Assembly: GCA_913057255.1 (NCBI GenBank)
Contig: CAJXNU010000006.1
Coordinates: forward strand, 1-33,853
Source: an uncultured Wenzhouxiangella sp.
GTDB lineage: Bacteria; Pseudomonadota; Gammaproteobacteria; Xanthomonadales; Wenzhouxiangellaceae
DNA: 33,853 nt
Direction of reading: 5' to 3'
The notes below the pieces were generated by a model that was not told the origin of the DNA, searched no databases, and saw nothing but the letters and a program-made list of their open reading frames with translations. Within the stretch, counting starts at the first letter, position 1, and the number at the start of each line of letters is the position of its first letter. Position numbers and translations under genes: made by a program. Shown piece by piece: positions 9,324 through 17,650 of the stretch.

Positions 9324-9706
9324 GTATCAGGCAACACAGGCATCAATCGGGCATGACACTGATTGAGGTGTTGGTGGCACTGGTCATTGTCTCAGTGGCG
9401 GTGCTTGCTTTGGCCCGTTCGGGCGGACAGGCCCTAGATACCCAATATGAGCTTGAACAACGCACGCTGGCGATGTGGGTGGCCGACCATGTCTTGGCTC
9501 AGATTGAGCTCGGTGATGATGCCGTCCCGGGTCAGCGGACGGGTGAAATGACGATGGCCAATCGCACTTGGTTTTGGCGGGCCGTGATTCAGCCCACACC
9601 CGATCAAGCCATGCTGCGGGTCGATGTGGTGATTGAAGATCGAGATGATGCAAGAGGCGAGGGTGTCACGCCGATCGTTGTCCAAACCGGGTTTGTCTCT
9701 TCATGA
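9320..9706 (+). CDS. gspI: Type II secretion minor pseudopilin GspI
   Basis: The 128-aa precursor has an 11-residue leader ending in Gly (RQHRHQSG), then MTLIEVLVALVIVSVAVLAL with Glu at mature position 5. The short pilin fold that follows includes YELEQRTLAMWVADHVLAQIEL and a Trp-rich strand (NRTWFWRAVI), as in GspI/XcpV. GspI helps start pseudopilus assembly with GspJ and GspK. The start is TTG 9320, overlapping the gspH stop and preceded by GGGAG at 9308-9312; no in-frame ATG precedes the leader. Its stop overlaps gspJ (ATGA). Confidence 0.91.
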   Translation: MSIRQHRHQSGMTLIEVLVALVIVSVAVLALARSGGQALDTQYELEQRTLAMWVADHVLAQIELGDDAVPGQRTGEMTMANRTWFWRAVIQPTPDQAMLRVDVVIEDRDDARGEGVTPIVVQTGFVSS

Positions 9707-10299
9707 GATGGGTCCGTTACAAACGATGGATGGGCGGCTACACCTTGATTGAGGTGTTGATTGCCATTGGGATTTTTTCTGTCCTAAGTTTGAGTGCCTA
9801 CAGCGCACTCAACACGCTCTCGAGTGCCACCGAGGCCGCTGAGGTTCATGGCGAGGTGCTATCTGACTTGCAACTCACCATCGCCCGTTTGGATGCGGAT
9901 CTTCAATCGGTGGTGGCGCGCCCAAGCTTTGATGCCTCAGCCAACCGGCTCGAGGGTGATTTTTTTGGACAGGCCACGGCCTTTGGTGGCATCCGCTCTG
10001 GATGGGCCAACCCCTTGGGCCAGCCGAGAGCCGAGCTGCAGCGGTTTCAATGGCAGTTTGAAGCCGGCACACTGCAACGACTCTACTGGCCGACCTTGTA
10101 TCCCATCCGACGCTCTGATGTTCAAGTCGAAACCCTGGCGGTGGATTTGGAAGGCTGGTCGATTCGCTATTTTTCACCGAGGGTGGGTTGGCAGAGCCAG
10201 TGGCAAGCCAGGCCGGGTGAGGCCTTGCCGCAAGCGGTGGAGTTGATTCTCGACCACGCTCGATACGGCGAGATTCGTCGTTTGATTGTGCTGAACTGA
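9703..10299 (+). CDS. gspJ: Type II secretion minor pseudopilin GspJ
   Basis: The 198-aa precursor has a basic leader ending in Gly-Gly (RYKRWMGG), then YTLIEVLIAIGIFSVLSLSA with Glu at mature position 5. GspJ features follow: a long helix with ARLDADLQSVVARP, then the beta-rich domain with FQWQFEAGTLQRLYWPTL and a C-terminal strand region VELILDHARYGEIRRLIVL. GspJ forms the pseudopilus tip with GspI and GspK. The ATG overlaps the gspI stop by 4 bases, and gspK begins 4 bases after the gspJ stop. Confidence 0.92.
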   Translation: MRWVRYKRWMGGYTLIEVLIAIGIFSVLSLSAYSALNTLSSATEAAEVHGEVLSDLQLTIARLDADLQSVVARPSFDASANRLEGDFFGQATAFGGIRSGWANPLGQPRAELQRFQWQFEAGTLQRLYWPTLYPIRRSDVQVETLAVDLEGWSIRYFSPRVGWQSQWQARPGEALPQAVELILDHARYGEIRRLIVLN

Positions 10300-10303
10300 T
10301 GCC

Positions 10304-11206
10304 ATGAACAGTCAATCCAAACAGTCCAAAGAACGCGGCGCGGCCATCCTAATCACTTTGGTGGTGGTCACATTGGCCAGCGTCATGGCTTTGGCGCTGC
10401 TTGAGCGGTCTCAAGAGAGTGTTGCCCGCACACAGGCGCTCATGGACCGATCAACGGTGGATCGGTTAAGCGATGGCATGGTGCTGTTGGCCAAGCGCAA
10501 TTTGGCCGAGTGGCAGGCCAATGGCAATCAACTGCCCGCAGGTATTGATTTGTCTGAGTGGACACCGCCTTATCAAGTGCCCGGTGGGGTGGTTCAGGGG
10601 CGGCTAATTGATCTCAGCGGTCGCTTTAATTTAAATGCCTTGCTGCATCCAGAGCCTGACCAGCGATTGTTCGCTCAACAGGTGCTGGAGCGCTTGCTGA
10701 TTTCTTTGAACTTAAACCAACGCCTGGCCGTTGAAATCGCCGCTTGGCTGCAACGACCACGAACCGAAGGTTCAGTCGGCCGCCTGCCGCTGATCCACAT
10801 CAGCGAACTGATCGAAATGCCGGGGATGGACCGACAAAGTCTGGAGACTTTGTCGCCTTGGGTGAGTGTGCTACCCACGCCCGAACTGTTGGTCAACGTC
10901 AATCAAACCACGCCAAGGGTGCTCGCTTCTCTGATGGGCTCATTGACGCTCACCGGTGCACAACAACTCCTAGGTGATGCACCTTTTGAGCGCATCGAAG
11001 ATCTCTGGGCTCATCCTGTCTGGGCTGGGATAGAGACCACGGTCAAAGAGCGTGCCGCCACCACCACACAATCGGATTGGTATTTGGCGCAGACCCGTGT
11101 CAGTTTGGATCGAGATGGTGAGCTGATCAGTCATGATGTTTTCCGCCTGATCTCAGCCACGGGCTCGGGTTATGATTTCAGGTATGTCAGTCAAGGACAG
11201 CCATGA
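10304..11206 (+). CDS. gspK: Type II secretion minor pseudopilin GspK
   Basis: GspK caps the pseudopilus. The 300-aa protein has a leader ending in Gly12 (KERG) followed by AAILITLVVVTLASVMALAL. Position 5 of the mature chain is Ile, not Glu, which is the hallmark of GspK. The insertion domain that makes GspK larger than the other pseudopilins is present, with LIDLSGRFNLNAL, AAWLQRPRTEGSVGRLPLIHISELIEMPGMD and VNVNQTTPRVLASLM. These resemble known GspK motifs for helix-hairpin-helix-like and calcium-binding regions. The stop overlaps the gspL start (ATGA). Confidence 0.94.
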   Translation: MNSQSKQSKERGAAILITLVVVTLASVMALALLERSQESVARTQALMDRSTVDRLSDGMVLLAKRNLAEWQANGNQLPAGIDLSEWTPPYQVPGGVVQGRLIDLSGRFNLNALLHPEPDQRLFAQQVLERLLISLNLNQRLAVEIAAWLQRPRTEGSVGRLPLIHISELIEMPGMDRQSLETLSPWVSVLPTPELLVNVNQTTPRVLASLMGSLTLTGAQQLLGDAPFERIEDLWAHPVWAGIETTVKERAATTTQSDWYLAQTRVSLDRDGELISHDVFRLISATGSGYDFRYVSQGQP

Positions 11207-12423
11207 GTTTGAATAAATCATCGCGCCACCCATCGTCATCTGCGCAGGCCGAGACTTTATTTGTTCACTGGGTTGGTGATACACCCCACTGGGTGGCGGT
11301 GGATCGTCAAGGCCAGGTGCTTGAGTCGGGGGTTTTGGAATCTGATGATAACGATCGTCAGTTAAGTTGCCGGAGCGCTAGACACGTTGTGGTCTTATTC
11401 GATGCGGCGCTGGCAAGTCCCCTCACGCTGGATCTACCCCCCATGCCGGCCAATCGACAAGCTCAGGCACTGCAGTGGGCGGCTGAAGAGTTTGTGGCAG
11501 GCCCGATTGAGGAAGAGCATGTGGTGGCGGGGCCTCGCAGTGCGGATGGTGAGTTGTTTGCCCTGACCATGGCGCGCGAGACCATGGGTGAGCTGTTTGC
11601 ATCAATAGAACACTTGAGCCCCGATCAGTTGATGCCGGATGCTTTGTGTTTGCCCTATCAAGACGGACAGCTGAGTCTCGCCGAGTCTCATGGCCGAGTG
11701 CTGCTTCGCTGGGGGCGGTGGTCTTTTGGTGCTTTTAATGCCAGCACCGCTGCCTTAATGTTGGATCAGTTTCAGGCGCTTGATTGGGTTTGGTATGGCC
11801 AGCAAGCACCCAGCGCCTCACTGGATGAGACACTGTCCGGTCGCCTCTCCAGAGTCGGAGAGGATCGATCTCTACTTGAGCTTTTGATTCCGCAAGCTGG
11901 CGCTACTGAAATCAACATGCTCACTGGGCCTTGGCAACCCGATGCGGCCAAACGCTGGCGTGGTGAATGGCGTTGGGTGGCGGGCTTGGCTTTTGCCGTT
12001 TGTGTATTGGCGACCGGTTTGGTGGCCGTTGAGCAGCATCTATTGGCGCGTCAAGCCAACCAGCTCCAGGCCGAAGTCACTGAGACGTTTCAGTCTTTGT
12101 TTCCGGGTCAACGGGCCATGGGGCGTGAACGTGAGTTGCTGGCTCGTGAAATGGCGCGCTTGCAATACGGTCAGGCTGCCGGCTTAATGGAGTTGATGGG
12201 CTGGGTGGGGCCTGTTATCGCCGCCCAATCCAACCTGCGCGTGGAATCACTCAATTATCGCTCTGGTGAGTTAGAGCTCTCGGTCTCTGCGCCCGATGTG
12301 GCCAGTTTGGATGCCGTGGGCCAACAATTGCGAAGCCGTGATTTAGAGGCCAGTGTGCAGTCGGCCACTCTCTCTGGCCAAGGGGCCAACGGCCGTGTGA
12401 TCGTTCGACGGGGTGGCTCATGA
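11203..12423 (+). CDS. gspL: Type II secretion inner-membrane platform protein GspL
   Basis: GspL links the cytoplasmic ATPase GspE to the inner-membrane platform. The 406-aa chain has an N-terminal actin-like cytoplasmic domain of about 250 residues (LPPMPANRQAQALQWAAEEF is the recognisable GspL stretch). One transmembrane helix follows at about 256-276, then a periplasmic coiled coil and ferredoxin-like domain to the end (LRVESLNYRSGELELSVSAP). Sequence conservation is low, as is usual, so the call also rests on position between gspK and gspM. It overlaps both neighbours by 4 bases. Confidence 0.9.
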   Translation: MSLNKSSRHPSSSAQAETLFVHWVGDTPHWVAVDRQGQVLESGVLESDDNDRQLSCRSARHVVVLFDAALASPLTLDLPPMPANRQAQALQWAAEEFVAGPIEEEHVVAGPRSADGELFALTMARETMGELFASIEHLSPDQLMPDALCLPYQDGQLSLAESHGRVLLRWGRWSFGAFNASTAALMLDQFQALDWVWYGQQAPSASLDETLSGRLSRVGEDRSLLELLIPQAGATEINMLTGPWQPDAAKRWRGEWRWVAGLAFAVCVLATGLVAVEQHLLARQANQLQAEVTETFQSLFPGQRAMGRERELLAREMARLQYGQAAGLMELMGWVGPVIAAQSNLRVESLNYRSGELELSVSAPDVASLDAVGQQLRSRDLEASVQSATLSGQGANGRVIVRRGGS

Positions 12424-12905
12424 TGGCTTGGTGGAATGCGCTGCCCTTACGACAACAGCGCCTGCTCATGGCCTTGGCGGTGGTGGTGATCGGCGCTTCC
12501 TTTTATGTCGGCCTTTGGGAGCCTTTGATTGAAGCACGCGAGGCCCGTCGAGCCGCGGTTGTGCATCACCAAACCACGCTCAATTTGTTAGAAGAGGCGC
12601 GTTCAGACATCCAGGCCTTGCAAAATCAAGCATCACGGATGGCAATGGATCCCAATCAATCACTGCTTCGCCTAGCCGATGAGAGTGCGCGTGCTGCCGG
12701 TTTGGCTGGTGCATTGACACGGATTGAGCCGGTGAATGAAAACCAAGTCAATGTCTGGTTAGATGGCGCCGCATTTGATGAGGTCATGTCATGGCTGAGT
12801 ACTCTGTCGATGAGTTCAGGTATTCAGGTCGAGCAGATGTCGGCCACTCGACAAGCAGATGGCTCGCAGGTCGATGTGCGCGTCTCTTTGTTGCTTGAGC
12901 GCTAA
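12420..12905 (+). CDS. gspM: Type II secretion inner-membrane platform protein GspM
   Basis: A 161-aa bitopic protein that pairs with GspL. A short cytoplasmic N-terminus (WWNALPLRQQRLLM) leads into a transmembrane helix at about 15-33, then a periplasmic coiled coil (IEAREARRAAVVHHQTTLNL) and a ferredoxin-like C-terminal domain (VNVWLDGAAFDEVMSWLSTL). The WxxLxxRQQ start and the single anchor are typical of GspM. Two adjacent ATG codons (12420 and 12423) are possible; the first overlaps the gspL stop. gspN follows 14 bases after the stop. Confidence 0.9.
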   Translation: MMAWWNALPLRQQRLLMALAVVVIGASFYVGLWEPLIEAREARRAAVVHHQTTLNLLEEARSDIQALQNQASRMAMDPNQSLLRLADESARAAGLAGALTRIEPVNENQVNVWLDGAAFDEVMSWLSTLSMSSGIQVEQMSATRQADGSQVDVRVSLLLER

Positions 12906-12919
12906 ACAGTGAACTCAGC

Positions 12920-13642
12920 ATGAAGCGCCGCCTCATTTGGGTCTTTTTATTGGTCGTGCCCTTGGGCATCGTGGCCACGCTGCCCGCTTCTCTATTTCTC
13001 CCCAACGAGGAGGGCGCTGTTGAGTTCCAGCAAGTCACAGGGACCATTTGGTCTGGCCAGGCGCGATTGAAGTTGCCACAGCAGTCACCCTTGCCCGTTT
13101 CTTGGAGATGGGGTGGTGGACTCACGTGGGACTGGTCGATCGCCAGTCGCGATCTGGCCATTGAGGGTCAGTGGCGGCCATCGAATCGTGATCGCTTAGA
13201 AAACATCAGCGGTGAGATCAACATTCAGTATCTGGATGTGGCTCAGTGGTTGGTGGTGATCTGGCCAGAGGGGCAGCTGATTTTGGATGTGTCTTATGTT
13301 GAATTTGAACCGGGTATTTCTTTGGCAGCCTCGGGTCAGTTGCTATGGCAAAAGGCGCGGTTGGCAGGCTTGGTGAATGAGTCCTTAGGGGATCTCACCA
13401 TTGATTTGCGGCCCCATGAGACCTTGGCAGGCCATACCATTGCCGATATTCAATCCAACAGTCGAGGCGCGGTGCGAGTCAGTGGGGAGCTCAGCTCCAA
13501 CAGCGACCGCTACCAAGCCCTGATCAAGCTCCAACCCAGCGCTGAGCGCTTGGATCTGTTGCCTTATTTATTGCCACTTGGGCGTTTTAGTGATGGCGCG
13601 ATTAGAATAGAGCGATCTGGACAATTGGGGGTATTTCAGTGA
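12920..13642 (+). CDS. gspN: Type II secretion protein GspN
   Basis: GspN is an accessory type II secretion protein present in only some systems; its exact role is unsettled. The 240-aa product has an N-terminal signal anchor (LIWVFLLVVPLGIVATLPASLF). A beta-rich periplasmic domain follows with the recognisable VTGTIWSGQARL and WRWGGGLTWDWSIAS stretches, and LAASGQLLWQKARLAGL further on, resembling the AsmA-like repeats of GspN. The start ATG is 14 bases after gspM, and the stop overlaps the next gene's GTG. Its place at the end of gspG-M supports the call. Confidence 0.88.
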   Translation: MKRRLIWVFLLVVPLGIVATLPASLFLPNEEGAVEFQQVTGTIWSGQARLKLPQQSPLPVSWRWGGGLTWDWSIASRDLAIEGQWRPSNRDRLENISGEINIQYLDVAQWLVVIWPEGQLILDVSYVEFEPGISLAASGQLLWQKARLAGLVNESLGDLTIDLRPHETLAGHTIADIQSNSRGAVRVSGELSSNSDRYQALIKLQPSAERLDLLPYLLPLGRFSDGAIRIERSGQLGVFQ

Positions 13643-14427
13643 GCACAAATCATCAAGTCGACACGCATTGGCTAACGGTCGCCAAAGAGGCCGCGCAGGC
13701 AGCAGAGTCGATTGCCATGTCATTTTTTCAAGGGGATCTTCAAGTCGAGACCAAGGCCGATGAGAGCCCGGTCACTGAGGCCGATCGCGCGTGCGAGCGG
13801 GCCATTCGCTCCGTCATCTCCGAGGCTTTTCCAGAACATGCCTTGGTGGGTGAGGAATATGGCGGCGAGCAAGAGGGTCGCTTTGTTTGGTTGATTGATC
13901 CCATTGATGGCACGCGAAGCTTTATTCGGGGCCTGCCGTTTTGGTCCATTCAGATTGCCTTGATGGTCGATGGCGAGCTGGTACTGGGTGTCTCCTCAGC
14001 GCCTGCGTTCAACGAGAGGGCATGTGCGCTCGTGGGTCATGGCGCCACGATTAATGACGCACCCATACGCGTGCGAGCGGTGGATTCGCTGTCTCAATCC
14101 GATGTGTCTTTTGGCAACATCCGATCACTGGCTCGTTCAGCGCAATGGCCTTGGGTGGGTCGTGTGATTGAACAGGCTGCCAGAACCCGAGGCTATGGTG
14201 ATTTTTATTCTTATCACCGACTGGCTGCAGGGCAGCAAGATGTGGTGATCGAGAGTGATGTCAATATTCTAGATATTGCCGCACTCACCGTGGTGGTCCG
14301 CGAAGCTGGAGGCTTGGTGAGTGATTTACAAGGCCAGCCCATCGGCCCCGAAACTACATCAATTTTGGCCGCGTGCCCCAGCTTGCATGCGACGCTTCTA
14401 AAAGACCTGCTATCCTTTAGCGAATGA
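13639..14427 (+). CDS. Inositol monophosphatase family phosphatase, histidinol-phosphatase (HisN)-like
   Basis: A 262-aa Mg2+-dependent, Li+-sensitive-type phosphatase of the inositol monophosphatase superfamily. Metal-site residues are seen: the GEE motif (Glu72), WLIDPIDGTRSF (Asp87 and Asp90) and the C-terminal LDIAAL (Asp212). The stretch RGYGDFYSYHRLAAGQQDVV followed by DIAAL and VVREAGG resembles actinobacterial-type HisN histidinol-phosphatases more than CysQ (3'-phosphoadenosine 5'-phosphate phosphatase) or SuhB. Substrate is inferred, not proved. CysQ-type genes commonly sit beside nudE in gammaproteobacteria, so a CysQ role remains possible. GTG 13639 overlaps the gspN stop, and the gene's own stop overlaps nudE, placing it in the same transcript as the secretion genes. 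Confidence 0.85.
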   Translation: MSTNHQVDTHWLTVAKEAAQAAESIAMSFFQGDLQVETKADESPVTEADRACERAIRSVISEAFPEHALVGEEYGGEQEGRFVWLIDPIDGTRSFIRGLPFWSIQIALMVDGELVLGVSSAPAFNERACALVGHGATINDAPIRVRAVDSLSQSDVSFGNIRSLARSAQWPWVGRVIEQAARTRGYGDFYSYHRLAAGQQDVVIESDVNILDIAALTVVVREAGGLVSDLQGQPIGPETTSILAACPSLHATLLKDLLSFSE

Positions 14428-14993
14428 CATCAAAAACATTTAGCCGACCCCTTCCCATCATCCATGACAGACGCGAGCATCGTCCCGCGGATTTGTTCAA
14501 AGTCGAGCAGTTGGATCTAGAATTTTCCAATGGTCAGCGCCGGCAGTACGAGCGATTGATTTCTCGTGGGATTGGCGCGGTGATTGTGGTCCCAATGATC
14601 GATGATGAGCATGTGCTGTTAATTCGTGAGTATGCCTGTGGTTTCCATCGTTTTGAGCTGTGTCTGCCCAAAGGCCGGCTCGAAAAAGACGAGAGCATCT
14701 TAGACGGTGCCAACCGTGAACTCCAAGAAGAGTGTGGCTATGCCGCCAACCAACTGACCGAGTTGGGGCAATTGAGTCTGGCGCCTGGATACATGAGCCA
14801 CGCCACTCACGTGATTCTGGCGAGAGATCTGTATCCATCTCGTTTGCCCGGCGATGAACCCGAAGAGTTGGAAGTAGTTGAGTGGCCGATGAATGACTTG
14901 GTCAGCCTGATTCAGCGGCCTGACTGCACCGAGGGCAGAAGCATTGCCGCGCTCTACATGGCAAGAGATTTGATCGCCCAGGGGCAGATCTAG
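14424..14993 (+). CDS. nudE: ADP compounds hydrolase NudE (Nudix)
   Basis: NudE hydrolyses ADP-ribose, Ap3A, NADH and related ADP compounds. The Nudix box G-x5-E-x7-REUxEExGU is complete at residues 84-106 (GRLEKDE ... RELQEECGY). The flanks match E. coli NudE: VEQLDLEFSNGQRRQYERL, LIREYACGFHRFEL, APGYMSHATHVILARDLYP and EPEELEVVEWPMNDL. Length is 189 aa (E. coli 186). The ATG overlaps the preceding phosphatase stop by 4 bases, and it appears to be the last gene of the gsp-containing operon. The 91 bases to erpA contain no convincing terminator. Confidence 0.95.
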   Translation: MTSKTFSRPLPIIHDRREHRPADLFKVEQLDLEFSNGQRRQYERLISRGIGAVIVVPMIDDEHVLLIREYACGFHRFELCLPKGRLEKDESILDGANRELQEECGYAANQLTELGQLSLAPGYMSHATHVILARDLYPSRLPGDEPEELEVVEWPMNDLVSLIQRPDCTEGRSIAALYMARDLIAQGQI

Positions 14994-15084
14994 CGACTGG
15001 CGTTCGGGGCAGCTCACAGCACGCCTTTCGGTTCTAAAATCCACTGGTAGACGCCACGGCTTGGCTTCGTTAAGCTAATACACT

Positions 15085-15426
15085 ATGAATGATCAACAAC
15101 CTCTGGTTTTCACCGAAGCAGCCGCGGCTAAGGTCCGAGAGCTGATCTTGGAAGAAGCCAATCCGAACCTGAAGCTGCGGGTTTATATCACCGGCGGTGG
15201 GTGCTCGGGCTTTCAGTATGGGTTTACCTTTGATGAGGCCACCGATGAGGGCGATATTGCCGTTCAGCGCGATGAGGTGACCCTCCTGGTAGATCCTCTG
15301 AGCTTTCAGTATCTCGAAGGGGCGGAAGTGGATTACACCGAGAACCTGCAAGGGGCTCGCTTCGTGATCAAAAATCCCAACGCTGCGACCACGTGTAGCT
15401 GTGGGTCATCTTTTGGTGTCGCCTGA
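15085..15426 (+). CDS. erpA: Iron-sulfur cluster insertion protein ErpA
   Basis: ErpA is an A-type Fe-S carrier that delivers clusters to apoproteins, including isoprenoid-pathway IspG. The three conserved cysteines are present: Cys40 in [11 protein letters not shown] and Cys104 and Cys106 in CSCGSSF at the C-terminus. [19 protein letters not shown]-like acidic stretches, [20 protein letters not shown] and [11 protein letters not shown] all fit ErpA rather than IscA or SufA. Length is 113 aa (E. coli 114). No clear Shine-Dalgarno precedes ATG 15085, and the upstream 91 bases probably hold its promoter, though no convincing -35/-10 pair was seen. Confidence 0.95.
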   Translation: MNDQQPLVFTEAAAAKVRELILEEANPNLKLRVYITGGGCSGFQYGFTFDEATDEGDIAVQRDEVTLLVDPLSFQYLEGAEVDYTENLQGARFVIKNPNAATTCSCGSSFGVA

Positions 15427-15475
15427 GTCAGCGGTCGCACATGCCCATCCTCACACATCACGCAGGTAGGGTTCG

Positions 15476-16279
15476 ATGAATATCTTGGTGCTCTTCGCTG
15501 CTTTGGCCATCAGCCACTACGCCTCGGGCATTGATCGGCTGCGCTCTGGTGAGGGGCTGATCGATTGGCTGGAATCCATGCGCGATCGCTGGTCCAGCCC
15601 ATCCTGGCTGGACTTGGCCTGGGTCTTGGGGGTCAGTGTGCTCGGGGGTGGTTTGCTCTCGGTGGTCGCCTATGGCATGGGTGGCTCATGGCTATGGGCA
15701 TTGGCTGCCTTGGTCATTTTGCTTTTTTGTATCGGTCCGAGGGATTTGGATCGCGATGTCGATCAGGCCTTGGCCCAAGGGGAGAATTCAGCGCTGGGTC
15801 TTTCGCCGACGGACGATGCCCATGTCGCCGGCATGCGCGTCTATGTGGCCGCATTGGCCCGATGGTTTGGTGTCATTGTCTGGTTTGTGCTGTTGGGCAT
15901 TCCCGGTGCTTTGTTGTATCGGATCACTGAGCGTGTGTGTGAGAGAAACATTGGCACCACAGATGGCGAATGGCTGTTTCGTTTGCGATTCTTTTTAGAG
16001 TGGCCTGTTTTGGTGTTTATGATGGTCTCCAGCGCACTGACCAATGACTTTGATCGCGTTTATCAAGCCTGGCACCGTTACCGCAAGCAGCGCATCGACC
16101 AAGGTCACGGCGCTTGGATGATTCACCGTGAGCTATTGGAGACGCTCGCTGATGCCGTGGTGCCCGAAGGTCTTGATCAACGAGGGGGCATTCAGCTGGC
16201 CCATCATTTTGTCTGGCGCTTGCTGATTTTATGGCTGGTGGTCTTGAGCGTTTTGCTGTTGACTGGATTGCTGTCCTAA
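15476..16279 (+). CDS. ampE: AmpE-like inner-membrane protein (regulatory signalling family)
   Basis: A 267-aa membrane protein resembling AmpE, described as an inner-membrane sensor-like partner of AmpD in beta-lactamase regulation. AmpE is distantly related to cobalamin-biosynthesis CobD. Hydrophobic helices lie near residues 45-90, 125-150, 180-195 and 245-265. The recognisable stretches are LLFCIGPRDLDRDVDQAL, ARWFGVIVWFVLLGIPGALLYRI and LEWPVLVFMMVSSALTNDFD, matching the family's RWFAVLFWF-LGPAGALLYRL type motif. AGGTAGGG stands just upstream of ATG 15476. Its family is fairly clear; its job here, without ampD or ampC nearby, is unknown. Confidence 0.75.
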   Translation: MNILVLFAALAISHYASGIDRLRSGEGLIDWLESMRDRWSSPSWLDLAWVLGVSVLGGGLLSVVAYGMGGSWLWALAALVILLFCIGPRDLDRDVDQALAQGENSALGLSPTDDAHVAGMRVYVAALARWFGVIVWFVLLGIPGALLYRITERVCERNIGTTDGEWLFRLRFFLEWPVLVFMMVSSALTNDFDRVYQAWHRYRKQRIDQGHGAWMIHRELLETLADAVVPEGLDQRGGIQLAHHFVWRLLILWLVVLSVLLLTGLLS

Positions 16280-16321
16280 AACTCGCCATCCGAATAACCT
16301 AGACCCCATGGGAGAACGAGA

Positions 16322-17650
16322 ATGAAAAAACAAAACCGATTTGGCCGAATTCACTCGGTGACTGTCGCTTGTGTTCTGTGCATGGGCTTAGGCTCCACCA
16401 GCTGGGCTGAGAGCACTTGGCTTCGCTGTGGGGAGGTGCTCGATGTGGCCCAAGGTGAGTTGGTGGGTGCCCACACCATCGCGATTGACGATGGCCGCAT
16501 CACATCGGTCTGGTCCGGCTACCCCGCACCGGAGGCTGACCAGTCGATCAATGAAGTCGATCTCAAAGACATGACCTGTTTGCCGGGCTTGATGGATATG
16601 CACACCCATCTATCCTCGGAGTATTCACCGAGATCACAGGTCAATCGCTTCACCTTGAACGAGGCCGATGTGGCCCTGTTGGGTGCCAAGCATGCACGGG
16701 TCACGTTGGCGGCGGGATTTACCACCGTGCGTGATTTGGGCGACTCGTTCAATGCCACGGTGGCGCTGAGAAACGCGATCAATCAAGGCCAAATCCCAGG
16801 CCCAAGAATTTATACAGCCGCCAAATCAATCGCGACCACCGGCGGCCATGCCGATCCAACCAACTCGTGGCGTGCTGATCTTATGGGTCAGCCTGGCCCC
16901 AGAGAAGGCGTGATCAATGGCGTGGCCCAGGCCCGTGAAGCGGTCCGTCAGCGCTATAAAGATGGGGCCGATGCCATCAAAATCACCGCCACGGGTGGCG
17001 TGTTGAGTGTGGCCCGGAGCGGACAGAATCCGCAGTTTACCGACGATGAGCTCGATGCCATTATTGCGATCGCCAACGACTATGGCATGCATGTCGCCGC
17101 CCACGCCCACGGTGGCGAGGGCATGCGCCGAGCGGTTGAGGCGGGTGTGCACTCTATTGAGCATGGGACGTTCATGGACGATGAGATCATGGCCCTGATG
17201 GTGGACCGAGGCACTTGGTATGTCCCCACCATTTTGGCCGGCGACTTTGTGGCAGAAAAAGCCCAAATCGATGGTTATTTTCCACCCATGGTGGCGGCCA
17301 AAGCCGCGGCCATCGGCCCATTGATTCAAGAGACCTTTGGGCGGGCGTATCAAGCGGGCGTCAAGATCGCGTTTGGCACCGACTGTGGTGTGAGCCCGCA
17401 TGGAACCAACGCCGAAGAGTTTGCCTTGATGGTTGAGGCGGGCATGCCACCGGCCGAGGCGATTCGATCGGCCACCATGTCAGCGGCTGAGTTGCTGGGG
17501 GTCGAAGAAGAGCTTGGCCAAATCAAGCCAGGTTTCATTGCCGATGTGATCGCGGTCGAAGGCAATCCGCTGGCCGATGTCACTCGCCTTGAGTCGGTCT
17601 CTTTTGTGATGCGCGACGGCGAGGTGTTTCACGCCCCGCATAACCACTGA
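16322..17650 (+). CDS. Secreted metal-dependent amidohydrolase (imidazolonepropionase/prolidase-like)
   Basis: A 442-aa exported binuclear metal hydrolase. The N-terminus is a Sec signal peptide (basic start, hydrophobic VACVLCMGLG, likely cut after Ala29, STSWA). The amidohydrolase TIM barrel shows metal ligands His94 and His96 (MDMHTHLSSE), the probable carboxylated Lys220 (DAIKITATGG), His261/His263 (AAHAHG), His281 (IEHGTF) and Asp354 (FGTDCG). GAKHARVTLAAGFTTVRDLG and GHADPTNSW are typical of secreted Xaa-Pro or Xaa-Arg dipeptidase-like members. The substrate cannot be read from sequence; dipeptides or N-acyl compounds are plausible. GGGAGAAC precedes the ATG. Its 3' end overlaps the convergent CrtC/AttH-like gene by 71 bases, and its terminator lies inside that gene. 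Confidence 0.88.
   Translation: MKKQNRFGRIHSVTVACVLCMGLGSTSWAESTWLRCGEVLDVAQGELVGAHTIAIDDGRITSVWSGYPAPEADQSINEVDLKDMTCLPGLMDMHTHLSSEYSPRSQVNRFTLNEADVALLGAKHARVTLAAGFTTVRDLGDSFNATVALRNAINQGQIPGPRIYTAAKSIATTGGHADPTNSWRADLMGQPGPREGVINGVAQAREAVRQRYKDGADAIKITATGGVLSVARSGQNPQFTDDELDAIIAIANDYGMHVAAHAHGGEGMRRAVEAGVHSIEHGTFMDDEIMALMVDRGTWYVPTILAGDFVAEKAQIDGYFPPMVAAKAAAIGPLIQETFGRAYQAGVKIAFGTDCGVSPHGTNAEEFALMVEAGMPPAEAIRSATMSAAELLGVEEELGQIKPGFIADVIAVEGNPLADVTRLESVSFVMRDGEVFHAPHNH

Noticed and set aside
10304-10360. GspK without Glu at mature position 5
   Set aside because: Absence of this Glu is normal for GspK and does not indicate a defect.
14994-15084. TGGCGT and ACGCCA arms between nudE and erpA as a terminator
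   Set aside because: The loop would be over 45 bases and no T-run follows.
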